From Acidobacteriota bacterium (GTDB lineage Bacteria > Acidobacteriota > Blastocatellia > RBC074), in assembly GCA_016196035.1 (NCBI GenBank), contig JACPYM010000104.1, positions 36,852 to 100,851 on the forward strand: 64,000 nt of DNA. Reading direction: 5' to 3'. The notes beneath the pieces were generated by a model. It was not told where the DNA came from. It saw nothing but the letters and a program-made list of their open reading frames with translations, and did not search any database. Every line of letters begins with the position of its first letter. Position 1 is the first letter of the stretch. Positions 57,744-64,000 of the stretch are shown here, in pieces. The position numbers and the translations under genes were made by a program.

Positions 57744-59162
57744 TCAGTTCAGGGCCAGCCGCACGCCCTCATCCATCATCTGCGCCGTCTTGACCAGCGA
57801 AGTCGCTTCGCAATAAATGCGCAACACCGGTTCGGTGCCTGATTGGCGGAAGAGGATCCAGCTTTCATCTTCAAACAGCAGCTTGGCGCCGTCGAGCGTC
57901 GCCACGCCCGTGACTTTGTAGCCGCAGAATTCCCCCGGCGTTTGCTCGCGCATTGCGGTGACCAGTTGTTGACCCTTCTCAATCGGCACGTGCAAATCGC
58001 GGCGCTCGAAATGGAATTCGCCGAACTCCTTCCAAATGTCGCGCACGATTTCTGACGGCGGTTTACCAGCGGCCAACACGGCTTCGAGCAGGCAGAGACT
58101 ATTGAGCACGCCATCGCGTTCGGGAATGTGGCCGCGCACGCCGATGCCGCCAGACTCTTCGCCACCGATCAGAAAGTCGTTGGCTGGGTCGAGCATGATT
58201 TCGCCGATGTGTTTGAAGCCGATGGGCGTCTCGAACAGGCGGAAGCCGTAGCTTTCGGCGATGCGCCGCACGATGACCGATTGCGAAAAGGTGCGCGCGA
58301 CCGACCCCTTCAAGCCTTTGCGCCGCACCAGGTGCAACAACATAATCATCAGGATTTGATGCGTGTTGATGTATTCGCCGCGCTCATCCATTGCGCCCAC
58401 GCGGTCAGCGTCGCCATCCGTGACCAGCGCCAGCAACGCGCCGCGCTCTTTGATCGTTTGCGCAGTCAGCGCCAGATTCCACGGCATCGGTTCGGGCAAG
58501 ACGCCGCCGAACATGGGATCGCGGTCGCCGCGAATCGTTTCCACTCTGAGCTTGCCGCCCTTCAACAAATCCTCAATCCAATGCCCACCGGTGCCGTGCA
58601 TGGGGTCGGCGATGACCAGCGCGTCGGTCTGTTTGAGCGCAGCGATGTCCACAAAGTTTTCGACGTGGCGGCGGTAATCGTCGGGCGGCGCAATCACACG
58701 CGCCAAGCCCTGCGCTTCGGCCTCGGCGAATGACAAACGCTGCGGCGGATGCGCGCCCAGCAGGGCTTCGATCTGATTGGTGATCGCGGGCGTAGCGGAG
58801 CCGCCATACGGCGCTTTGAATTTGAAGCCATTGAATTCGGGCGGATTGTGCGACGCCGTGATGACGATGCCGCCATCCAGCCCGCGCCGTTTGACCTCAA
58901 ACGAAACCAGCGGCGTCGGCACGTCTTCATTTAGCAAATCTACCTTGAAGCCGTTGCCCGCAAACACCTCGGCGGTGCGCAGGGCGAAATCCGCCGAGGC
59001 AAAGCGCCGGTCATAGCCGACCAGCATTGCGGGGGGATCATTCAGCGGCGTGGTTTTGACGTAATCGGCAACGGCCTGCGTCGCGATTTCGACGTTGGCA
59101 TAGGTGAAGTCTTCGGCAATGCGCGCGCGCCAGCCGTCCGTTCCAAATTTGATCTTAGCCAT
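57744..59162 (-). CDS. Phosphoglucomutase/phosphomannomutase
   Basis: A 472-residue alpha-D-phosphohexomutase that moves phosphate between C1 and C6 of hexoses. It starts with [17 protein letters not shown], has the phosphoserine motif [17 protein letters not shown], the metal-binding [17 protein letters not shown] and the sugar-binding [13 protein letters not shown], and ends with the phosphate-binding [14 protein letters not shown]. The chosen ATG lies just after a GC-rich inverted repeat; a longer open frame exists upstream without coding character. It follows the sugar-nucleotide pyrophosphorylase gene on the same strand, as expected for sugar-nucleotide synthesis. Confidence 0.95.
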   Translation of the reverse strand: MAKIKFGTDGWRARIAEDFTYANVEIATQAVADYVKTTPLNDPPAMLVGYDRRFASADFALRTAEVFAGNGFKVDLLNEDVPTPLVSFEVKRRGLDGGIVITASHNPPEFNGFKFKAPYGGSATPAITNQIEALLGAHPPQRLSFAEAEAQGLARVIAPPDDYRRHVENFVDIAALKQTDALVIADPMHGTGGHWIEDLLKGGKLRVETIRGDRDPMFGGVLPEPMPWNLALTAQTIKERGALLALVTDGDADRVGAMDERGEYINTHQILMIMLLHLVRRKGLKGSVARTFSQSVIVRRIAESYGFRLFETPIGFKHIGEIMLDPANDFLIGGEESGGIGVRGHIPERDGVLNSLCLLEAVLAAGKPPSEIVRDIWKEFGEFHFERRDLHVPIEKGQQLVTAMREQTPGEFCGYKVTGVATLDGAKLLFEDESWILFRQSGTEPVLRIYCEATSLVKTAQMMDEGVRLALN

Positions 59163-59167
59163 ATTTT

Positions 59168-59242
59168 GAATGCGGAGTGCGGGGCGCGGAATGCGGAATG
59201 CGGCCAATGAATTCCGCATTCCGCGCTCCGCATTCCGCACTC
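59168..59242. repeat. GAATGCGG-type inverted repeat between the two sugar genes
   Basis: Left arm 59168-59199 and right arm 59211-59242 pair with three mismatches over 32 bases; both consist of GAATGCGG-like units. The right arm covers the first bases of the pyrophosphorylase stop codon. Confidence 0.75.
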
Positions 59243-60275
59243 AGATGATTGTGTAATCGGTCAGCGAACTCTTGTCGCCCAGAATGGCGCCTTCGATGGT
59301 GGTGTTGCGCCCGATGATGCCGCCTTTGCCGATGAACGAGCGGCGCACGACAGCGGACTGGCCGACGCGCGTGCTCGACCAGAGGACGGAATTTTCGATG
59401 CGGGCGCGCTCTTCGATGACGCAGTTGGCGCCCAGCACCGAATTGATGATTTCCGCGCCGGGTTTCAAGATGCAGGTCGGATGCACGATTGAGAGCTTGT
59501 CTATCTTTGCCGTCTCACCCTCGACTTGCGCGGCGTCGCGCGGTGGCCGCGTCAATTGAAAGGTCTTGATGCGCCCATTCAACAAATCATCGTGCGCTTG
59601 CAAGTAACGTTGGGGCGCGCCGATGTCCAGCCAGTAATCGTACCAGCCATAGGCATAAAACGCCGCGCCCGCCGCCACCAGTTTGGGAAACAGCCCCAGT
59701 TCAAACGAATAGTTCTCTTCGTCGGGAATGAGTTCGAGCACGCGCGGTTCGAGCACATAAATGCCCGCATTGATTGTCTTGCACACCGCCTCTTCCGCCT
59801 TCGGTTTCTCGACGTAACGCAACACGCGGCCCGTCTCATCCGCTTCGATCATGCCGTACAGGCTGGGGTTTTCGACCGGCACGGTGACGATGGTGGCGAG
59901 CGCTTCTTTGCGGTGGTGATAGGCGACCAGTTCGGCCAGATTCACGTTGGTCAGGATGTCGCCGTTGAGCACGACTGTCGCCGACTTGCTGCCGGTGTGC
60001 GCGTGTTTGAACGCGCCCGCCGTGCCGAGCGGATCGGCTTCGACGGTGTAACGGATACGCACACCGTGTTCGGAGCCATCGCCGAAGACCTCTTCAATTT
60101 TGTTGGGTTGATACGACAGCGAGAGCGTGATGTCGGTGATGCCGGCGCGTTTGAGCAGTTCGATTTGATAATGGAGGAAAGGCCGGTTGGCCACCGGGAC
60201 AATCGGTTTCGGCGTATGAATCGTGAGCGGCCGCAACCGAATGCCTTTGCCGCCAGCCAAAATCAACGCTTGCAT
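59241..60275 (-). CDS. NDP-sugar pyrophosphorylase (mannose-1-phosphate guanylyltransferase-like)
   Basis: A 344-residue nucleotidyltransferase: MQALILAGGKGIRLRPLTIH binds the nucleotide, TPKPIVPVANRPF the phosphate, then EADPLGTAGAFKHA, VLNGDILTNVNL and VEKPKAEEAVCKTINAGIYV. The C-terminal 90 residues have the hexapeptide-repeat left-handed beta-helix (CILKPGAEIINSVLGANCVI, GGIIGRNTTIEGAILG). The full set matches mannose-1-phosphate guanylyltransferase or glucose-1-phosphate nucleotidyltransferase; the exact nucleotide and sugar are not decided. It supplies NDP-sugars together with the neighbouring phosphohexomutase. Confidence 0.9.
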   Translation of the reverse strand: MQALILAGGKGIRLRPLTIHTPKPIVPVANRPFLHYQIELLKRAGITDITLSLSYQPNKIEEVFGDGSEHGVRIRYTVEADPLGTAGAFKHAHTGSKSATVVLNGDILTNVNLAELVAYHHRKEALATIVTVPVENPSLYGMIEADETGRVLRYVEKPKAEEAVCKTINAGIYVLEPRVLELIPDEENYSFELGLFPKLVAAGAAFYAYGWYDYWLDIGAPQRYLQAHDDLLNGRIKTFQLTRPPRDAAQVEGETAKIDKLSIVHPTCILKPGAEIINSVLGANCVIEERARIENSVLWSSTRVGQSAVVRRSFIGKGGIIGRNTTIEGAILGDKSSLTDYTII

Positions 60276-60411
60276 GGAAGGTTGGAATTCCCCTTTCGCT
60301 TGCTAAATCTTCCCGTTGGAAAGGGCCGTTAGGAAGGGCGGCGTGCTCGCAACGAGGCGCGAGTGTAGCACTGGGTTCGGGGATTACCAAACAACTTGGG
60401 CCGCCCAAACA

Positions 60412-60592
60412 GGGCTTTTGCAAAGTCCTCAAAACATCCGCCCAAGACCTTTGGCTGACGCCTGATTCCTGACCCCTGATTCCCGACAAATTGAAAATCA
60501 GCCGGTATATTCATTTGTCAGGAATCAGGAACCGGGCATCAGGCATCAGTCAAACCGTTCGAGCGCCCGCGCTGGCGACTTTGCAAAAGCCC
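60412..60592. repeat. 181-bp inverted-repeat element
   Basis: Terminal arms GGGCTTTTGCAAAGTC (60412-60427) and GACTTTGCAAAAGCCC (60577-60592) are perfect 16-base inverted repeats. Inside, CCTGATTCCTGAC (60461-60473) pairs with GTCAGGAATCAGG (60517-60529). The element fills much of the 504-base gap between the pyrophosphorylase and the SBBP gene. No coding sequence is seen in the rest of that gap. Confidence 0.7.
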
Positions 60593-60779
60593 TGGCCGCT
60601 CAAATAAGAGCACCCAAGCTTGTGCGCCCAAGTGGCGCATGGTTTATAATCGCGCCCGGAAATTCGGTAAACATCACGCAACGAAACGCCCAACCCAACC
60701 CAACCCTTTTCCCCAGATTCGTTGTCACTTACTCGTGCCCTGCCCTCTTTTGAGAATGCCTCGATTTTATTTGGCGCTT

Positions 60780-63671
60780 ATGAACTACCGGTACCAGTTT
60801 GTTTGGCACACCACCGCATGGCGGTTGACGGCTTGGCTGGCGTTGCTGTGCGGCTGCCTCTGGCCCTGGCACGCACCAGCAATACTTTTGTCAACGGCCA
60901 ACGTGCGGCCAGCAGCAGCCGCCGAAAAGCTGGGCAAGTTGCCTTTGAGTTTTGAAGAAAACCGTGGGCAGATGGCGGCGGAAGTGCGTTTCTTTGCGCG
61001 CGGTCAAGGTTACGGGGTGTATTTGACGGGGCAAGAAGCGGTCTTGCATTTGCCAAGCGACAACGGCTCCTGCAATGCGCAAGCTCGCTTGCGCTGGCTG
61101 AATGCACAGCCGTCAACGCCCGAACCACTCGACGCCTTACCCGGCAAGAGCAATTACTTCATCGGCAATGACCCACGGCAGTGGCGCACCGATGTGCCAA
61201 CCTTCGAGCGGGTGCGCTACCGCCAGCTTTATCCCGGCATTGATCTGATCTTTTATGGCCGCCAGCGCGCCTTGGAATACGATTTCGTGCTGGCCCCGCA
61301 GGCCGACGCGGCGCAGATCAACTTGGCTTTCAGCGGCGCGGACAAACTTGAACTGAACGAACAGGGCGATTTGCTGGTGCATACGAGCGCGGCGGTTGTG
61401 CGGCAGCATCGCCCGGTCGCCTATCAACAAACGGCGCAGGGCCGCGTCAACGTTGCAGCAGAGTTCGTATTGAACGACGACCAACTCAGCTTTCGCCTGG
61501 GTGCTTACGATCACAGCTTGCCCGTGGTGCTTGATCCGCTGGTGCTGTATTCCAGTTACCTGGGCGGCGATAACCGCGACAGCGCATACGGCATCGCCGT
61601 TGATCACGAAGGCAGCATCTTTTTGACCGGCCAAACCTATTCGCCCAACTTCCCCGTTAAAGCGCCCGTAGACACCCAACTTGACGGCACCAACGACGCT
61701 TTTGTGTTGAAGCTGGATGCGAGCGGCTCGCGCTTGTTGTTCTCGACCTTCATCGGCGGGCGCGGGTCGAATGATCGCGGCTGGGCGATTGCAGTGGATG
61801 CGGCGGGCAATGTGTATTTTTGCGGCGAGACCAATTCGCTGAATTTCCCCACAGCCAACGCGGTGCAATCCATCACGCGCGGCAACGGCGACGCCTTCGC
61901 GGTGAAACTCAACATCGCGGGGAATGTGCTGTTGTATTCGACCTATTTGGGCGGCTCGCTCAGCGATGCGGCCTACGCCATTGCGCTGGATCGCTTCGAT
62001 AACGCTTACATCACCGGGCGCACCGACTCGGCGAACTTCCCAACCAAGAATGCGCTGCAAGCGAATCTGCGCGGCACCCGCGACGCCTTCATTTTGCGGC
62101 TTGACCCGGATGGCGTATTGATCGCTTCGACCTATTTCGGCGGCCCGCCCGCCACATTGGGAGGCCGCGATGCCGAAGCCGGCTACGGCATCGCCGTGGA
62201 TAGCCAGCAAAACGTTTATGTGACGGGCTATACCTCATCGCCGCAATTTACGGTGGCGAATCCGGTGCAGGTCAATTTCGGCGGCATCGAGGACGCCTTT
62301 ATCGCCAAGCTGAATCTGCCCGCCGCTCAATTGATTTATTCCACCTATCTGGGCGGCCAGGACGCGGATGTCGGGCGCGGCATCGCGGTGGATGCGTTCG
62401 GCAATGCGTATGTCACGGGCGTCACGCTTTCGACCGACTTTCCCCGCCGCAATGCGTTGCAACCCAATCCAGGCGGCGCAGCGGATGCGTTCGTCGCCAA
62501 GCTAAATGCCAAAGGAGCGGCGCTGGTCTATTCCACCACGCTCGGCGGCAGCGGTGATGAAAACACCGAGCAAATCACCGATCCCGAACCTGTGGGCAGC
62601 ATTGCCGTGGATGCGCTGGGTTATGTGTATCTGACCGGCAAGACTGAATCCTCGAACTTCCCGCTGGCCCGCGCGCTGCAACCGCAAAAGAACGGCGACA
62701 ACGATGCGTTCATCACCAAACTCGATCCGGCGGGTTCAACGCTGATTTACTCGACCTATTTCGGGACTTCTTTCGTGGGCAACAATGGGCTGGAAGAACG
62801 CGGCTCAGGGTTGGCGATTGATGGCGGTAACGTTTATGTGACAGGGCAAATGCTCGGTTCGGACTTGTTCACGCTCGCACCTTTTCAAAACAAGTATGGC
62901 GGCGGCCTGAGCGATGCTTTCATCACCAAAATCAGCACGCCCGACATCACGACCATCGCGCCGGTTTCCGCCGCCAGTTTCAACGGCGTGCAACTCGCGC
63001 CCGAATCCATCATCGCGCTCTTTGGCAGCGGCCTCGCGTCCGATACGCAAGCCGCCACCACGCTGCCCTTGCCGTCCAGCCTGCAAGGCAGCAGCGTCAA
63101 AGTGACCGACCGCAATGGCGTCGAACGCCTGGCTCCCCTGTTTTTCGTTTCGCCCAATCAGATCAACCTGCTCATCCCGCCCGGCACGGCCATTGGCGCA
63201 ACACACTTGACCGTCACACCCAAAGACGGCCCCGCCCTCAGCGCCATCGTCCAAATCGAAGCCGCCGCGCCGGCCCTCTTCACGGCAACCGCCAGCGGGC
63301 AGGGCTTGGCCGCCGCCGTCTCGTTGCGTATCAAGGCCGACGGCACACAGATTTATGAACGCGTTGCCGAATTCGATGTGGCGCAACAACGCTTCGTGCC
63401 CGTGCCGATTGATCTGGGCGCGGCGACGGATCAAACCTTCCTGCTGTTGTTTGGCACGGGCCTGCGCGGACGCAGCAACCTGGCCGCCGTGCAAGTGCGC
63501 ATCGGCGGCCTCACCGTGCAACCGCAATCGGTCGGCCCGCAAGGCGATCTGGTCGGGCTGGATCAAATCAATCTGCCCTTGCCGCGCAGTCTGGCTGGCA
63601 GCGGCAGTGTCACGATTGAGTTGACGGTGGATGGGTTGATTGCGAATCCGGTGATGGTGAGCATTCGTTGA
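60780..63671 (+). CDS. Exported SBBP-repeat beta-propeller protein with TIGR03437-type C-terminus
   Basis: A 963-residue protein. The chosen ATG begins a signal peptide (RLTAWLALLCGCLWPWHAPA); upstream in-frame ATGs at 60756 and 60639 are alternatives without clear ribosome-binding sites. Residues of about 45-260 form a DUF7948-like domain (LSFEENRGQMAAEVRFFARG, NYFIGNDPRQWRTDVPTFER). Then come at least seven SBBP-type repeats (YSTYLGG, GIAVDSQQNVYVTGYT, AFIAKLN). The last 230 residues (LFFVSPNQINLLIPPG, LFGTGLRGRSN, GDLVGLDQINLPLPR) match the C-terminal domain of the TIG-repeat giant at 36-41 kb. Surface or secreted; function unknown. Confidence 0.85.
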   Translation: MNYRYQFVWHTTAWRLTAWLALLCGCLWPWHAPAILLSTANVRPAAAAEKLGKLPLSFEENRGQMAAEVRFFARGQGYGVYLTGQEAVLHLPSDNGSCNAQARLRWLNAQPSTPEPLDALPGKSNYFIGNDPRQWRTDVPTFERVRYRQLYPGIDLIFYGRQRALEYDFVLAPQADAAQINLAFSGADKLELNEQGDLLVHTSAAVVRQHRPVAYQQTAQGRVNVAAEFVLNDDQLSFRLGAYDHSLPVVLDPLVLYSSYLGGDNRDSAYGIAVDHEGSIFLTGQTYSPNFPVKAPVDTQLDGTNDAFVLKLDASGSRLLFSTFIGGRGSNDRGWAIAVDAAGNVYFCGETNSLNFPTANAVQSITRGNGDAFAVKLNIAGNVLLYSTYLGGSLSDAAYAIALDRFDNAYITGRTDSANFPTKNALQANLRGTRDAFILRLDPDGVLIASTYFGGPPATLGGRDAEAGYGIAVDSQQNVYVTGYTSSPQFTVANPVQVNFGGIEDAFIAKLNLPAAQLIYSTYLGGQDADVGRGIAVDAFGNAYVTGVTLSTDFPRRNALQPNPGGAADAFVAKLNAKGAALVYSTTLGGSGDENTEQITDPEPVGSIAVDALGYVYLTGKTESSNFPLARALQPQKNGDNDAFITKLDPAGSTLIYSTYFGTSFVGNNGLEERGSGLAIDGGNVYVTGQMLGSDLFTLAPFQNKYGGGLSDAFITKISTPDITTIAPVSAASFNGVQLAPESIIALFGSGLASDTQAATTLPLPSSLQGSSVKVTDRNGVERLAPLFFVSPNQINLLIPPGTAIGATHLTVTPKDGPALSAIVQIEAAAPALFTATASGQGLAAAVSLRIKADGTQIYERVAEFDVAQQRFVPVPIDLGAATDQTFLLLFGTGLRGRSNLAAVQVRIGGLTVQPQSVGPQGDLVGLDQINLPLPRSLAGSGSVTIELTVDGLIANPVMVSIR

Positions 63672-63712
63672 AAGTTCGCCGCTGAGGTTTACTTTGCTGA
63701 TAGACAACGCAG

Positions 63713-63992
63713 CGCAACCTGCCGAGCATTCGTTTCTACACAAGTCTACCGGCTCCGAGAAAAGCCCTGAAAGGGCGTAATTCAATAGCCGTGGGCAACG
63801 CCCACGGAACGGTTCGGGAAGAATTTTCGGCCCTGAAGGGGCCGCATTCGACGTCGAGTCCGGCCCCTTCAGGGCCGTAGAACCTGCTGACGGCCTACCG
63901 TGGGCGTTGCCCACGGCTATTGAATGCTGCCCTTGCAGGGCAAAGACACAGAGCGTCAGACTTGTGTAGAAACGAATGCTGCCGAGGTTGCG
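63713..63992. repeat. 280-bp composite palindromic element
   Basis: Outer arms of 35 bases (63713-63747 and 63958-63992) include 22 perfectly paired bases (63726-63747 with 63958-63979; GCATTCGTTTCTACACAAGT onward). Inside, CCCTGAAAGGGCG, ATTCAATAGCC and GTGGGCAACGCCCAC are mirrored by GTGGGCGTTGCCCAC, GGCTATTGAAT and CCCTTGCAGGG. The CCCTGAAAGGGCG/ATTCAATAGCC units are shared with the tandem repeat at 29270-29506. No gene lies in the last 329 bases of the window. Confidence 0.8.
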
Positions 63993-64000
63993 CGGCTTCA

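Noticed and set aside
62805..63914. 369-codon frame on the minus strand at the right edge
   Set aside because: Antisense to the TIGR03437-type domain of the SBBP protein; no family features.

Overview
The window looks like chromosomal DNA of an Acidobacteriota bacterium, probably near Blastocatellia or Solibacteres. This is an inference from gene content: an Oar-like TonB receptor with a carboxypeptidase-regulatory N-terminus, a MacB/FtsX-type orphan permease of the acidobacterial (ADOP) kind, two proteins ending in the TIGR03437-type domain first noted in Solibacter, a VPS10/BNR propeller protein and an SBBP-repeat protein. The DNA is GC-rich. I see no rRNA, tRNA or CRISPR array.

Layout. 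1-13.4 kb: a long-chain acyl-CoA synthetase cut by the window edge, an exported methyltransferase-like protein, a LolA-like exported protein, the TonB receptor and a 1702-residue polytopic membrane protein. 13.5-25.6 kb: a GntR regulator, then two different succinate dehydrogenase/fumarate reductase loci separated by a LysR regulator and a Fic protein. The first (minus strand, membrane anchor-A-B-TPR) resembles mycobacterial Sdh1 and has a REP-associated tyrosine transposase with its palindromes between sdhA and sdhB. The second (plus strand, cytochrome b-A-B) has a frameshifted cytochrome b gene and a complete hicBA module between cytochrome b and sdhA.

25.7-32.3 kb: an FG-GAP/beta-helix exported protein, then a decayed accessory patch with a 153-bp copy of the sdhB 3' end, a tandem repeat, a remnant of a restriction-modification enzyme tail, a vapBC-like pair, a Cys-rich zinc-ribbon protein and a UPF0175/PIN pair whose PIN gene is truncated at a hairpin. 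32.4-41.5 kb: a VPS10/BNR protein, a 989-bp non-autonomous transposon carrying a DHFR-family gene (7-bp target duplication inside an older palindrome), and a 1737-residue adhesin-like protein with 14 IPT/TIG-like repeats.

42.0-46.6 kb is the most striking region: a complete diversity-generating retroelement (DGR). In coding order on the minus strand it has a TIR-DUF4384 membrane protein, a secreted FGE-sulfatase/C-type-lectin-fold variable protein with a C-terminal variable repeat, an Avd accessory protein, a DGR-type reverse transcriptase and the template repeat. Template and variable repeats are both 129 bp and differ at 14 positions. Thirteen of these are at adenines of the template's coding strand, the signature of DGR mutagenic homing.

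46.7-64 kb: mostly housekeeping and surface functions: RpiB, a class I aminotransferase, hypoxanthine phosphoribosyltransferase, an SDR oxidoreductase, a GH2-like hydrolase, a VOC-cupin fusion, the ADOP permease, a phosphohexomutase next to a sugar-nucleotide pyrophosphorylase, and an SBBP-repeat/TIGR03437 protein. Several families of intergenic palindromes are scattered through the window, many of them abutting gene ends.
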